Notes: a model not told the origin generated them from the sequence alone. DNA of 64,000 nucleotides from Brevibacterium paucivorans (GCF_016907735.1 NZ_JAFBCP010000001.1:1054001-1118000); one strand, 5' to 3'; numbered from the stretch's first letter, positions 8,860 to 18,729 are shown. Numbers and translations: made by a program.

Positions 8860-9555
8860 GTGAACGACCTCGGCGGAAACAACGCGCCCACCCCAGACCG
8901 CCTGCGGGAAACCCGCGAACACTGGGATGCGCGCTACCGGGAGTCTGACTCAATGTGGTCGGGCAAGGTCAACCACGCGCTGGAACAGGCACTCACGCGG
9001 GTGGGTCTGAACCCTGCCCCGCGCCCCAACCTTCGGGCGCTCGACCTGGGGTGCGGCGAAGGTGGCGACGCGTTGTGGCTAGCCAGCCAAGGCTACGCAG
9101 TCACTGGTGTTGACATCGCTCCCACGGCCATCGAGCGTGCCCAGTCACACGCACTCAGGCAGGGTGTCACGGCGACTTTTGCCGCCTCGGACGCCGAAAC
9201 CTGGCTTGCCAACCAGCACGCCGCCGGTACCACATTTGACCTGATCACTGTGTCATTCCTCCACACCAACGTGGTGGAAGAACGCGAAGAACTCCTCCGC
9301 GCCGCCCGCACCCTGTTACACCCTGGTGGCGTGTTCCTCACCGTGTCCCACGCGCACATGCCACCCTGGGCGCGAAAAAACTTCACGGAGGCGGAATGGG
9401 AGGCTCGCACCCGCGCGCTACCAACGCTTGAGTCTGAGCCTGCACTACTTTCGGGTGAGGTTTTGCTGGCCGAGGTGTGGAACCGGACCGTCGAAGACCC
9501 CAGTGGGCAGCCGACAGTGTTGGAGGACCTGGTTGTGGCCGTGCGGTGCCCCTAA
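8860..9555 (+). CDS. Class I SAM-dependent methyltransferase
   Basis: Rossmann-fold methyltransferase of 231 aa; acceptor unknown. The SAM-binding motif I is LRALDLGCGEGGDALWLAS (about residues 46-64), followed by VTGVDIAPTAIERA (motif II) and FDLITVSFLHTN (motif IV). The N-terminus REHWDARYRESDSMWSG matches TehB/thiopurine-methyltransferase-like enzymes of the Methyltransf_25 group, often linked to oxyanion or metalloid detoxification, but no such partner is nearby. GTG 8860 was chosen because it sits just after the M13 stop; the frame is open further upstream only within the preceding gene. No clear Shine-Dalgarno, consistent with translational coupling. Confidence 0.85.
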   Translation: MNDLGGNNAPTPDRLRETREHWDARYRESDSMWSGKVNHALEQALTRVGLNPAPRPNLRALDLGCGEGGDALWLASQGYAVTGVDIAPTAIERAQSHALRQGVTATFAASDAETWLANQHAAGTTFDLITVSFLHTNVVEEREELLRAARTLLHPGGVFLTVSHAHMPPWARKNFTEAEWEARTRALPTLESEPALLSGEVLLAEVWNRTVEDPSGQPTVLEDLVVAVRCP

Positions 9556-9638
9556 AACGCGGGTCGCCGGAACGTCATTGCTGCCGGTCCGTAACTGGTA
9601 TCACACGCCGCCAACCGGACTTACCGTACCTTTTTCGT

Positions 9639-9644
9639 TACGGT
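9639..9644 (+). promoter_or_regulatory. -10 element, leaderless start of the PepSY lipoprotein gene
   Basis: TACGGT, six bases (TGAAAT), ATG 9651; no Shine-Dalgarno. Confidence 0.55.
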
Positions 9645-9650
9645 TGAAAT

Positions 9651-10271
9651 ATGAAGAAATTGAACGTGCGCACAGCGTTTCTGGCGGTTCCCGTCGCTGC
9701 TGCACTGGCTCTTGCCGGTTGCGGAGGTGGCGACGACCAGGGCGCAAAACAGACCACAGGTGACGAACAGGCTCCTGCCGACCAAGCAACAGAAGAGTCA
9801 AACGAATCCGTTGACGACAACGGTGTGACGTCGCTTGGCGACGATGACGACACAAACGAAAAGGGCGGATCGGTTGACGCTGCCAACGCGGCAATCGACA
9901 CTGCTGAAGGTGAAGTGAAGGACTCGAAGGCGATCGGAATCGAATTCGAGGACGATGGAGCCTGGAAGGTCGACGTGCTTGCGGGCAGCAAGAAGACTGA
10001 AGTGAAAGTCTCTGCCGACGGTTCCTCCGTTGAAGGCAAGGACGATGAGGAAAAGGCCGACTCCAAGGACAAGAACGCCGCGTCGGTTGTCCGTCAGACC
10101 CTCAAGGAAGCGATCGCGTCAGCGACCCGTCACACCCCAGGAACCGTTGACGAGGCCGAACTTTCATCCGACGGAAACGTTCACTGGGAAGTCAAGGTTT
10201 ACCCCAAGGGCAAAAGCGAATCCGTGAAGTTCAAGATCCACCACCGTTCCGGCGACATCATCAAGAAGTAG
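9651..10271 (+). CDS. PepSY-like lipoprotein
   Basis: Surface-anchored lipoprotein of 206 aa. The signal peptide ends in the lipobox ALAGC (Cys near residue 24), followed by an acidic Asp/Glu/Thr-rich linker of about 45 residues. The remainder fits two PepSY-like repeats: AAIDTAEGEVKDSKAIGIEF...WKVDVLAGSKKTEVKVSA, then TLKEAIASATRHTPGTVDEA...WEVKVYPKG ending in SGDIIKK. PepSY domains are thought to restrain secreted peptidases; no exported peptidase is adjacent, so the role is open. The N-terminus MKKLNVRTA resembles that of the lipoprotein at 35328. Confidence 0.8.
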   Translation: MKKLNVRTAFLAVPVAAALALAGCGGGDDQGAKQTTGDEQAPADQATEESNESVDDNGVTSLGDDDDTNEKGGSVDAANAAIDTAEGEVKDSKAIGIEFEDDGAWKVDVLAGSKKTEVKVSADGSSVEGKDDEEKADSKDKNAASVVRQTLKEAIASATRHTPGTVDEAELSSDGNVHWEVKVYPKGKSESVKFKIHHRSGDIIKK

Positions 10272-10333
10272 GCCCGGAGCGGTCAGCAACGGCCGGGCGG
10301 TTGACTGCTGGCGGATGCCCAGCGGGTAGCGGG

Positions 10334-11884
10334 TTAGATCTGCGAATGCACTAAGCGCGCAAACCGCTCAACCAGGTCTTGCCACGTGGCAAGTGTGGAC
10401 CACTGGAGTCCCGGCGCCTGTCCTTCAGCGTCCTGGCCACCAGGTGCCTGGCTTTCAAGCGTTGCCGAGGTCGAAAGTTCAGTACGTTCTGTGCCTTCGG
10501 CTTCGGCTTTTTTGCGTGTCTGTTGCCTACGCAAAAGGGGTTCGATTTCGCGAATAGGAATGTAGGACGTGCCGCCCTCGTCATAGCGAACCACCCGCGA
10601 AAACAGACGGTCGCGGGCCACGACATCGTTGACGGTCACGTCGTAGACCGGACCGGCCGAAACCTGTTGCTCGCTATCCACCGAGGCAACCGAAAAGTCC
10701 GCGGACTCCAAAGAAGCCTGCCACGGGTGTTCCTCAGCCCTCTCTTGCGAACTGAGCAAGGTGGCAACGTTCCCAATTGCCACAACGGGAACAGACGCAC
10801 TCGTAGCGTCACTGAGAAGTTCCAGAACCTGCTCGTTGACCTCTGTAACCTCAGGGGTGTCATACCCCACCACTACAAGACCCGCGTATCCAGTCAGAGG
10901 TGGTAGAAGCTCTCCGTTAGTGGAGTCGGCAATCGTCACGTCTACACCTAGGTTGCGGAGGTGTTCAAGCGACTTCTCATAGAAGATTTCGCCACCCGTG
11001 CGCACCAAGAGCACAGGGGTGTTCACACCCGATTCGCTCAACGTCTGCGCAGGCTTCCGCTCTCCGGCCTCCACGCTCAAAGGCAAGGTGTTCTGAGCAA
11101 CGGGGGCCGGGCACGCCACATACGGGGTAAACGCCATAGGCCACACAATTGTGCGGTTAAAGTCCAGGATCACCCCACCGGACTGGTCAGGGACCCCCAA
11201 GTTCAACCGTCGCCACTCCGGCGTTGTAACTCCGTTGGAATAGTCGTAAAAGTTGATGTAGAGGCCGTTACTCATCGACCCAGAAGCTAACAACGTGTGC
11301 GTGTTCCCACCCAGCTCAAACGTCACCGTGCCTGGGAAGGTTTCCGTGCGGTCCAAACCAGGCGTGGCGGTCCCGATACGGTGCGCTTGTGGCTGGTCAA
11401 ACGCCTCGAACGTTCCTTGCACTGTCCACGAGCGGTCCAACGGGAATGTGGGAACATCGATGAACCGCGACAGCAGAGGTGCTTTGGAGTCACGCTTACG
11501 CAACGCCACGTACCCCTCACGATTGAGAAGTTCAACAACCACATCGCCACTCAACAACCAATTGAAACCGGTGTTCAGGGACACCCGCGCACTAAACGTG
11601 TCTTGTTTGGAGTGCGTTGCTGAAACCAACGACGAATCGGGAGCGTCAGTGACCTCCAAAGACGCAACCGTTGGGCCCACAGTATGCCCGGGATCTACTT
11701 TGAAATGCATCCACGTGCCGTCAAACGTGAACTCACCGGGAAGATCAAACCAGCGACCTGATTGTCCCGGCTGTACCCACTGGATTGCCGTAATGCTCAA
11801 AGCACCAAAACGGGTAGCCAAATCAGCCACGCGCGCGTCATGCCACGCGTGCCATTCGGACTTTAGCTGAGCGTTTAAACCCAC
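10334..11884 (-). CDS. DUF1684 protein with C-terminal amidotransferase-like Rossmann domain
   Basis: Protein of 516 aa, function unknown, no signal peptide. Residues about 1-270 fit DUF1684: the C-terminal half of that domain is clear in LDFNRTIVWPMAFTPYVACP followed by LPLSVEAGERK. Residues about 285-400 form an alternating strand/helix segment (TPVLLVRTGGEIFYEKS, VDVTIADSTNGELLP, YAGLVVVGYDTPEV, VPVVAIGNVATLL) like the class I glutamine-amidotransferase/DJ-1 fold, but the elbow where a nucleophilic Cys would sit reads AIGNVA, so catalysis by Cys is unlikely. A Gln/Arg/Glu-rich segment follows. The GTG start has GAGGTG just upstream as Shine-Dalgarno. The fusion is unusual to me. Confidence 0.7.
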   Translation of the reverse strand: MGLNAQLKSEWHAWHDARVADLATRFGALSITAIQWVQPGQSGRWFDLPGEFTFDGTWMHFKVDPGHTVGPTVASLEVTDAPDSSLVSATHSKQDTFSARVSLNTGFNWLLSGDVVVELLNREGYVALRKRDSKAPLLSRFIDVPTFPLDRSWTVQGTFEAFDQPQAHRIGTATPGLDRTETFPGTVTFELGGNTHTLLASGSMSNGLYINFYDYSNGVTTPEWRRLNLGVPDQSGGVILDFNRTIVWPMAFTPYVACPAPVAQNTLPLSVEAGERKPAQTLSESGVNTPVLLVRTGGEIFYEKSLEHLRNLGVDVTIADSTNGELLPPLTGYAGLVVVGYDTPEVTEVNEQVLELLSDATSASVPVVAIGNVATLLSSQERAEEHPWQASLESADFSVASVDSEQQVSAGPVYDVTVNDVVARDRLFSRVVRYDEGGTSYIPIREIEPLLRRQQTRKKAEAEGTERTELSTSATLESQAPGGQDAEGQAPGLQWSTLATWQDLVERFARLVHSQI

Positions 11885-11948
11885 GGCACCTCACTCGTGT
11901 TGAAGCAACTACGTCTACCCTACCTGGAGCACAAGCGAGAACGCACCG

Positions 11949-13196
11949 TTACCTGGTGAACCGGCGTCGCACAGCCATGTACGCAAACGCGAGCGCCAAC
12001 AGACCCCCAGTAGCCACGGCAACCGCAACGTACCCCACGAGGTGGCCAGAACCATCAACCAGATTACCCACCACTGCACTCGCAGTAGCCTGCCCCACCG
12101 TAACCGCGGTTGCCATCATCGACATCACTGCAGTAGTGCGGCCAGTTGGCGCCACCTCGGCGGCAATGGAATACAACGTCACCAACGCCGGCCCAATTCC
12201 AGTGCCCAACACCAACAACGCAACCACCAAACCGGGCATTCCAGGAGCCAGGTTCAGAATCGCAGCACCGGCCACCGCAATCATCCCCGCGACCATCCAC
12301 CGCGAAACCAAGGTGACACTGTCAGGAAGGGCTACCACCGAGAACGCAAAGAGCGCCGAGGTCACGCCCATGACTCCATAGAGAAGACCGGTGGCATCGG
12401 CCCGGCCCAGCGTTTCCATGAAGCTGGTGAGGCTGGTGAGCATGGAACCGAAGAACAGCCCAATCGACAACATTCCCGCCACTGGCACCATCACGCGGGG
12501 CGCCAGGAGCGCTGCCATGGGGGCTGTCGTCTGCTGAGTGGGGGTGCCGTCGCCGAGGTCGTCCACCCTGGCCGAGGCTCGTCCCGTTGAGTACACCGAA
12601 GATGGATGGAAGGCGATGCCCAGCACGCCCAACGCGGTCAGGATCGCAGCAGCGTCAAGCGGTACCACGACACCTGTCAGGGTGGCGATCACACCCACAA
12701 CTACTGGCCCCAGAACGAAAACGAGTTCGTCGGTCATGGATTCATACGACAGCACCGCGTTGGTCACGCGGGTAGGGACGTCGTCGTTGAAGTTGTGACG
12801 CAGGGCTTGGAGCCAGCGGGAGCGCACCATCGACGTGGCTTGGGGTTGCGTACAACCAATACACAGAGCGGCTACGCAGATGAGCAGGACGTTGGGTTGT
12901 GTGTCGCTCATGCGTAGCGCCCAGCCTAGACCCAACAGGCTGGCCGCATTGGTTACAGCGGTGAAAACCAAGACTGGGCGTTGGCCGTGCTTGTCGGCCA
13001 GAATGCCATAAATGGGCCCAGACACGGCGGTTCCTACACCAACCAAGGCGGCTGCAATGCCTGCAATCCCGTAACTGTGAGTTACCACTGACACGGATGT
13101 CATCACTGCCACCACCGACATGGCGAACGGCAGTTTCGCTAAAAGAGCGAGGGGTAAAAAGGTCCACCCCATGATGCGAACAAGCTGAGCAATCAC
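11949..13196 (-). CDS. MFS transporter (paralogue of the gene at 3694)
   Basis: Twelve-helix MFS protein of 415 aa; substrate unknown. Motif A appears as GILADKHGQRPVLVF. SYESMTDELVFVLGPVVVGV in helix 5 and RSRWLQA before it match the corresponding regions of the protein at 3694-4914, so both come from one subfamily. GTG 13196 is the longest start; M8 is an alternative. It is divergent from the M18 aminopeptidase with only 19 bp between the start codons, and the two -10 elements overlap. Confidence 0.85.
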   Translation of the reverse strand: MIAQLVRIMGWTFLPLALLAKLPFAMSVVAVMTSVSVVTHSYGIAGIAAALVGVGTAVSGPIYGILADKHGQRPVLVFTAVTNAASLLGLGWALRMSDTQPNVLLICVAALCIGCTQPQATSMVRSRWLQALRHNFNDDVPTRVTNAVLSYESMTDELVFVLGPVVVGVIATLTGVVVPLDAAAILTALGVLGIAFHPSSVYSTGRASARVDDLGDGTPTQQTTAPMAALLAPRVMVPVAGMLSIGLFFGSMLTSLTSFMETLGRADATGLLYGVMGVTSALFAFSVVALPDSVTLVSRWMVAGMIAVAGAAILNLAPGMPGLVVALLVLGTGIGPALVTLYSIAAEVAPTGRTTAVMSMMATAVTVGQATASAVVGNLVDGSGHLVGYVAVAVATGGLLALAFAYMAVRRRFTR

Positions 13197-13203
13197 GGTT
13201 CAC

Positions 13204-13210
13204 TAGGCTA
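13204..13210. promoter_or_regulatory. Overlapping bidirectional -10 elements between MFS and apeB
   Basis: Read on the plus strand, TAGGCT (13204-13209) is followed by ATACGT and ATG 13216, an exact leaderless layout. Read on the minus strand, TAGCCT (13205-13210) lies eight bases before GTG 13196. The two hexamers share five base pairs. Confidence 0.45.
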
Positions 13211-13215
13211 TACGT

Positions 13216-14595
13216 ATGACTCACTCAACTGAAACACTCGCACACGATTACGCACGCGACCTCATGAGCGTGGTGAAAGCGTCACCGTCGTCGTATCACG
13301 CCGCCGCTCATGTCCGGAATCGCTTGGCTGGCCAGGGATTTGAGGTACTTGACGAAGCACAGGCGTGGGATTTGGTTCCGGGAGGGCGCTATGTGATTGT
13401 CCGCGATGGCGCTGTCATGGCGTTTGTTCTTCCAAAAACTGTTGGTGGAAATGTTGCGAAAAACACAGGCGGTTTAGGGGCTGAGGGTGGCTCTGGTGCG
13501 TCTGATGGCGGGGCTGGCAGTGGTTCTGGTGACGCGCCAGTTTTTCGTGTGATTGGTGCGCACACGGACTCGCCGGCATTCAAGCTGGCTCCAAAGTCTG
13601 ATTTCACCAATGCCGGTGCCGCACAGGTTGGCGTGGAGATCTACGGCGGGCCGCTGCTGAATTCGTGGTTAGACCGTGAACTGGTGTTCGCGGGTCGTCT
13701 TGCTTTGCGTGATGGCACTACTGTTTTGGCGTCGACGGGGCCGGTGGGACGTATTCCGCAGCTAGCGATCCACTTGGATCGCGGAGTGAACGACGGTCTC
13801 AAGCTGGATAAGCAGCGCCACACTCAACCTGTGGTGGGCCTAGAACCGGTTGAGCTGGAGAAGCTGTTGGCACAGTCCGCTGGCGTCGATCAGGAAGACG
13901 TCTTGGGCCACGATATCTACACATGCGCGGCCCAGGAGCCTGCTCTGTTTGGTGCGCACAACGAATTCCTTGCGTCCCCACGTCTGGACAACCTGGTCAG
14001 TGTTCACGCGGGAATGTGTGCGATCGAAAAGCTCACCGACCCCACCGACATTGTGGTGCTTGCGGCCTTCGACCATGAGGAAGTGGGGTCCGGGACACGG
14101 TCCGGCGCGTGTGGCCCCATGCTTGCTCAGGTCACCGAACGCATTGTGTATGGCATGGCTTCTGCCTGGGGATACCAGGGGGAGGAGCACGACACGTACA
14201 TGCGCAGTCTTGCCGGGTCTGTGTGCGTCAGCTCTGACACTGGCCACGCTGTTCACCCCAACTACCCAGAGCACCACGACCCACGCATCACCCCGCTTCT
14301 GGGGCGCGGACCACTCTTGAAACTCAATGCGCAACAGCGCTACGCCTCGGACGCGGTGGGTGCTGCGGTGTGGGCCAAGGCGTGCGAGGACGCCGGTGTT
14401 GCCTACCAGGACTTCGTGTCAAACAACAACATGCCGTGCGGATCCACAATTGGGCCACTCACTGCCACTCGTTTGGGTATGACCACGGTGGATGTGGGAG
14501 CAGCCCTGTGGAGTATGCATTCGGCTCGCGAAATGATCGCCGTCAGCGATGTTGCCGACATGGTTGCAGTTCTTTCTGCTTTTGTGCGCGGCTAG
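13216..14595 (+). CDS. apeB: M18-family aminopeptidase
   Basis: Cytoplasmic di-zinc aminopeptidase of 459 aa (aspartyl-aminopeptidase family). Metal and catalytic motifs in order: [59 protein letters not shown] and a C-terminal [14 protein letters not shown] with MHSAREM. Between about residues 79 and 112 there is a Gly/Ser/Ala-rich insert ([19 protein letters not shown]) just before the first metal-binding His; this looks like a flexible loop and is not part of the usual core. The start is set by a leaderless promoter. Its stop overlaps the convergent YyaL-type gene by 4 bp. Confidence 0.93.
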   Translation: MTHSTETLAHDYARDLMSVVKASPSSYHAAAHVRNRLAGQGFEVLDEAQAWDLVPGGRYVIVRDGAVMAFVLPKTVGGNVAKNTGGLGAEGGSGASDGGAGSGSGDAPVFRVIGAHTDSPAFKLAPKSDFTNAGAAQVGVEIYGGPLLNSWLDRELVFAGRLALRDGTTVLASTGPVGRIPQLAIHLDRGVNDGLKLDKQRHTQPVVGLEPVELEKLLAQSAGVDQEDVLGHDIYTCAAQEPALFGAHNEFLASPRLDNLVSVHAGMCAIEKLTDPTDIVVLAAFDHEEVGSGTRSGACGPMLAQVTERIVYGMASAWGYQGEEHDTYMRSLAGSVCVSSDTGHAVHPNYPEHHDPRITPLLGRGPLLKLNAQQRYASDAVGAAVWAKACEDAGVAYQDFVSNNNMPCGSTIGPLTATRLGMTTVDVGAALWSMHSAREMIAVSDVADMVAVLSAFVRG

Positions 14596-16667
14596 TTCCC
14601 ATTTTGGGCGCTGAGGTCGTCCAACTGTTGACGCAACGTGTGGGCCTCCGTGGCCGGTTGGAGGCAACGGGTGCCCACACACACCACGGCACCGTCTGCC
14701 CCAGCGTCATCACTGGTATCTACAACAGGCTGAGAAGGATGCGCATACGCAACGCGAGCCAACCTAGGATCTGACGTGCTCACCCGTGGCACGTTCATAC
14801 GCATCGCCACATACGCCTGCCACCCGGCGGCCCTGGGTGTGCTTTGCATGAATGGACGGCCTGCCGTTAGCAGCTCTCGCGCCACACGATCGGCCTCTGC
14901 CCCAGACTCCGGTGACAGGACAGACACAAGGAGGGCCACCTCGGCGAACGCAGTGCGACCACACGGAACCACCGAATCAGCCGGGTTCGCGCCCGAGGTG
15001 GGCACCAGCGCGTCCGGTGCGTGATCGTGAACGTGACCGTCACGCACGAACAACCCGCGTGCGGTGTCGAACAACTCCTCGATCAGAGGCAGCAAACGGG
15101 CACGGGTCAGCTCATGCGCCCCAAGCCCCACCACCTGATGTAGCTCCAGCAGGGCGCGGATCAGTGCCGCATAGTCAGCGAGTCCGGCAACACTGGGCCC
15201 CGGTTTCCCGTCGGTGGTGGACCGTAGCAACCGCTCGCCGGCCCGGTTGTTGTCCAGCACGCTCTGCACCGTGGCAGCACCGGCGTCCACCAGTTCAGAC
15301 TCACCCAGCACCAGCCCCGCACGCACCAGCGCGACCGCGGCCCTGCAGGCGTCCTCCGTGATCAGCTTATTGTCACGTTTAGGCGGTGTGCGCGTCTCCT
15401 GCAACGCCCGCAGATGCTCAATCACGGGCTGCACGGAATTGTCGCCACCACGACTCCTGGCTTCAACATCGACTCCCCGCCCGGGCGCAATCAAGGCACA
15501 CCGCGACTCCCCCGCCTCAGCACCACTGTGCGGAAACTCCACCAAGGCAAAATAATCACTCGCGTCTGCCATCTGGGCCAGCGCCTGCTCCACCTGCGAG
15601 CGCGTAAACGTGTAGAAAGCACCTTCCACACTCTCCGGCCCCAGAGGCGAATCCGCATCCAACGCCGTCGCCAACCCGCCCCCGGGCATGCGCATATCGG
15701 CGAGGAGGAAGCGGGCGGTGGCAACGACCTCGGCGCGGGCCACTTCCGCGTGTGCACTGTGCGGGTCACGCGCGTGCTCCCACACCCACCACGACGTCAC
15801 CGCCGACAAGTACGCGGCATTGTCACTGAGCATCTTTTCAAAATGGGGCACGTGCCACTGCGCGTCTGTACTGTACCGGGCAATCCCGCCCCGCAACTGG
15901 TCACGCATGCCACCAGTGGCGATGTGGTGCAGCGTGGTACGCACCATGGTCAGCGCGTTGTCGTCGAAGTCGGCTCGTTGCATGAGCGCCTGCAGGACCA
16001 TCGACGGTGGGAACTTAGGTGCCCCGCCGAATCCGCCAGATACCGGATCGAAACGATCGGCCAGTTGTTCGCTCCAGGCAGTGAGTTCGTCTGCCGGGAT
16101 GGTTGGCTGGTCGGCGGTGAGGTTGGCAAGTTCCCCTTCCGGCACCGAGGCGGCCGTGGAGTCCGCGGTCGCCTCCAGCTGGGTGCGTAGCCGGTGGGTG
16201 ATGGCACTGATCTGTTCTTGCTGGTCATGCCACGTGTTTGTGACCGCTTGGAGGACTTGGATGAAGGTGGGGAGGCCGCGGCCGGTGTGCGACGGGAAGT
16301 AGGTGCCGGCGAAGAACGGAACGCCTTGGTGGTCGGTGAACGCGTTGAGCGGCCATCCGCCCTGCCCGCGCAAGGCTTGGAGCGCGTTCATGTAGAACTC
16401 GTCCACATGTGGCAGTTCTTCACGGTCGATTTTGATGGCCACAAAGTTGTCGTTGAGCACTTTCGCCACTGCCACATCAGAAAAGGATTCGCGCGCCATC
16501 ACATGGCACCAGTGGCACGTGGAGTAGCCGATCGACACCAACACCGGCACATTGCGGGCGCGGGCCTGCTCAAAGGCTTCCGGGCCCCACATGTGCCAGT
16601 TCACGGGTTGATGGGCGTGGGACTGCAGATAGGGGCTGGTGGACGTGTGTAGGGCGTTCGCATCCAT
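14592..16667 (-). CDS. DUF255/YyaL-type thioredoxin-domain protein
   Basis: Protein of 691 aa related to YyaL/spermatogenesis-associated protein 20. N-terminal thioredoxin-like domain (DUF255) begins [18 protein letters not shown] and has the family motif [16 protein letters not shown] (Cys near residues 50 and 53) and [25 protein letters not shown]. The remaining ~500 residues form the (alpha/alpha)6-barrel-like region with [12 protein letters not shown] and [15 protein letters not shown]. The biochemical role of this widespread family is not established. The ATG is preceded by TAGGCT at six bases. Complete length for the family. Confidence 0.92.
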   Translation of the reverse strand: MDANALHTSTSPYLQSHAHQPVNWHMWGPEAFEQARARNVPVLVSIGYSTCHWCHVMARESFSDVAVAKVLNDNFVAIKIDREELPHVDEFYMNALQALRGQGGWPLNAFTDHQGVPFFAGTYFPSHTGRGLPTFIQVLQAVTNTWHDQQEQISAITHRLRTQLEATADSTAASVPEGELANLTADQPTIPADELTAWSEQLADRFDPVSGGFGGAPKFPPSMVLQALMQRADFDDNALTMVRTTLHHIATGGMRDQLRGGIARYSTDAQWHVPHFEKMLSDNAAYLSAVTSWWVWEHARDPHSAHAEVARAEVVATARFLLADMRMPGGGLATALDADSPLGPESVEGAFYTFTRSQVEQALAQMADASDYFALVEFPHSGAEAGESRCALIAPGRGVDVEARSRGGDNSVQPVIEHLRALQETRTPPKRDNKLITEDACRAAVALVRAGLVLGESELVDAGAATVQSVLDNNRAGERLLRSTTDGKPGPSVAGLADYAALIRALLELHQVVGLGAHELTRARLLPLIEELFDTARGLFVRDGHVHDHAPDALVPTSGANPADSVVPCGRTAFAEVALLVSVLSPESGAEADRVARELLTAGRPFMQSTPRAAGWQAYVAMRMNVPRVSTSDPRLARVAYAHPSQPVVDTSDDAGADGAVVCVGTRCLQPATEAHTLRQQLDDLSAQNGN

Positions 16668-16673
16668 ACCCGT

Positions 16674-16679
16674 AGCCTA
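16674..16679 (-). promoter_or_regulatory. -10 element, leaderless start of the DUF255 gene
   Basis: TAGGCT, six bases (ACGGGT), ATG 16667 on the minus strand. Confidence 0.6.
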
Positions 16680-16713
16680 CTTACCTGGCCCGAGGGTCAC
16701 ACCCGTTTCGCTT

Positions 16714-18066
16714 CTACGCCCAGTTGGTCACGCGCGCGTTGTCGTTGTTTCCAGCGCCACGTGACAAGACGATCGCGATGACTGCCACGGCTGAACATGC
16801 CGCCAGAAACAGGGCTGCCGCCCACACGGCTCCGTCGAGTGCGTTGATGAGCGCCAACACGATCATGGGCGAGAAACCGGCCACAATAGCACCGTTGGCC
16901 TCGCGTGCCAGAGCCATTCCAGAAAAGCGGTGTTCGGGCGGGAACAGGTTGGCCATGAACGCGCCCTGGGAACCGGAAGTTCCTGCGATCACCACCCCGA
17001 ATCCAAGCCCCACCGCTAGGGTTGCGCTGGCCACCGTGCCCATCTGCAAGAGTTTGAGAAACGGATAGGCGTAAATGAGTCCCAAGGCCGAGGCGGTCGC
17101 CAGGACCGTGCCCGCCCCGAACTTATCCGAGGCCCACCCGGCAAATGGCGTGGTCACAACGGCGACAAGGGTCCCCACGGTGACGGCCACAAGGGCATCC
17201 GAACGGCTCATACCCACGTATGGGCTAGTCAGGTAAAACACACTAAACGACGCAATCAGGTAGACGAGTGCGCTGTGACCGAACATGCCAAAGAACCCAA
17301 GCAGAACGCCCTTGAGGTCCGTGCGCAAGAGTTCTTTGATTGGCACTTTGTTTTCGGCCTGCTGCTTTTCAGCAATCTCCTGTGACGCTACGTACTCAGG
17401 GGTTTCTTCCAGTTGCGCGCGAATGTAAAGCGCCACGAAGAACAGCAGTGCCGATGCCAAGAACGGCAAACGCCATCCCCACGAAATGAACGTGTCCTCC
17501 GGAAGGTGCGACGCCCAAAGGAACGCACCGGTCGCTAGGACGATACCCAGTGGTGGCATGGACAAAATGAAACCGGTAAACCAGCCCCTGCGTTTTGGCG
17601 AGGTGTATTCGGCCACCACGGTGATCGCACCCGTGAGTTCGGCTCCGGCACCAAACCCTTGGATGAACCGGAACAGTACCAGCAGGATAGGAGCAAACAC
17701 ACCAATTGCGTGAGCGGTGGGCAACAACCCGATTCCCACGGTTGCCACCGCCATGAGAATGATGGTGAGCAACATGGCGGGCTTCCGGCCATAACGGTCA
17801 CCGATGTGCCCGATCACCACACCTCCGAGCGGACGCGCCAAGAAGCCAACCGCGAACGTCGCGAAGGTGCTCAACCCTGCTGCCGCACTCAAGTGTCCGG
17901 GGAAGAACAGTGGAGCAATCACCAGACCCGCAGCCGCGCCGTAAAGAGCGTAGTCATACCACTCGATCAACGTTCCCGCGATCGACGCGACCAACGCTTT
18001 GACCGCTCCCGGTGACATTCCACCTTTACCTTCTGTCACCTCGGCGGGCGCTACAGGCTGTTTCAT
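16714..18066 (-). CDS. MHS-type MFS metabolite:H+ symporter
   Basis: Symporter of about 450 aa in the metabolite:H+ symporter family (relatives carry proline/betaine, shikimate, citrate or alpha-ketoglutarate). Diagnostic features: GTLIEWYDYALYGAAAGLV in helix 1, GFLARPLGGVVIGHIGDRYGRKPAML (motif A), RFIQGFGAGAELTGA and the motif PKRRGWFTG before helix 5. The substrate cannot be read from the sequence. ATG 18066 was chosen because a purine-rich AGAGGGTGGA precedes it; ATG 18084 is an alternative adding six residues. A possible -10 (TATAAG) lies near 18105. It is divergent from the dienelactone-hydrolase-like gene. Confidence 0.88.
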   Translation of the reverse strand: MKQPVAPAEVTEGKGGMSPGAVKALVASIAGTLIEWYDYALYGAAAGLVIAPLFFPGHLSAAAGLSTFATFAVGFLARPLGGVVIGHIGDRYGRKPAMLLTIILMAVATVGIGLLPTAHAIGVFAPILLVLFRFIQGFGAGAELTGAITVVAEYTSPKRRGWFTGFILSMPPLGIVLATGAFLWASHLPEDTFISWGWRLPFLASALLFFVALYIRAQLEETPEYVASQEIAEKQQAENKVPIKELLRTDLKGVLLGFFGMFGHSALVYLIASFSVFYLTSPYVGMSRSDALVAVTVGTLVAVVTTPFAGWASDKFGAGTVLATASALGLIYAYPFLKLLQMGTVASATLAVGLGFGVVIAGTSGSQGAFMANLFPPEHRFSGMALAREANGAIVAGFSPMIVLALINALDGAVWAAALFLAACSAVAVIAIVLSRGAGNNDNARVTNWA

Positions 18067-18129
18067 TCCACCCTCTTCACACATAGAAATAGTTCTGCAG
18101 AATCTTATACGTAGCGTTTTCTAAGAAGT

Positions 18130-18135
18130 TAAGCT
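18130..18135 (+). promoter_or_regulatory. -10 element, leaderless start of the dienelactone-hydrolase-like gene
   Basis: TAAGCT, six bases (GGTCAC), ATG 18142. Confidence 0.6.
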
Positions 18136-18141
18136 GGTCAC

Positions 18142-18729
18142 ATGTCGACCATTATTCTGTTCCACTCAGCCTTGGGGCTCGACCAGGGTATGCACCGCAT
18201 GGCAGATGTCCTCAAAGATGCCGGGCACACCGTCCACGTTCCAGATTTCTACGACGGAAACGTGTTCACTGAAACCTCTGACGGCCTGGCCTACCGTGAC
18301 GACGTCACGTTCCCTGAGCTGGCCAAGCGTGCGTCTGTTGCAGTGAATGAGATCGTCGCTGGTTCACCTGCTGGGCAAGGTTTCATTTTCGGTGGCTTCT
18401 CACTGGGGGCCGCGATGGCGCAGAGCTTTGGAAAGCGTCACCCGCAGGCCACCGGCGCACTGTTGTTCCACGCGGGCGGAACACCCAAACCCACCAGCTG
18501 GCAGGCTTCAGCGACCCTGCAGATTCACCACACGGTAGGCGACCCGTTCTACGACGAAGGTCAACCCGAACTGTTAGTGAAGTGCGCGGCAGAAGCAGGT
18601 GCTCACGCCAGCCACTTCATGTACCCGGGCACGGCGCACATGTTCGCCGACCCCACAAAAGACGAATACGACGAAGAACTCGCCACCGTCATGTGGGAAC
18701 GAGTCCTAGCGTTCGTCAACACACACTGA
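18142..18729 (+). CDS. Dienelactone hydrolase-like alpha/beta hydrolase
   Basis: Small alpha/beta hydrolase of 195 aa, the usual size for the family. The N-terminus STIILFHSALGLDQGM provides the oxyanion-hole strand; the nucleophile elbow is FGGFSLGAAMAQ near residue 93, with Ser where true dienelactone hydrolases carry Cys; the Asp is expected in TVGDPFYDEGQ and the His is in YPGTAHMFAD. The fold call is firm; the substrate is unknown and the Ser nucleophile argues against classical dienelactone hydrolysis. It stands alone just upstream of the olefin genes but has its own leaderless promoter, so a link with them is not implied. Confidence 0.82.
   Translation: MSTIILFHSALGLDQGMHRMADVLKDAGHTVHVPDFYDGNVFTETSDGLAYRDDVTFPELAKRASVAVNEIVAGSPAGQGFIFGGFSLGAAMAQSFGKRHPQATGALLFHAGGTPKPTSWQASATLQIHHTVGDPFYDEGQPELLVKCAAEAGAHASHFMYPGTAHMFADPTKDEYDEELATVMWERVLAFVNTH

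Noticed and set aside
7881-8891. 336-codon minus-strand frame inside the M13 peptidase gene
   Set aside because: Antisense shadow; no promoter or Shine-Dalgarno and no recognisable domain.
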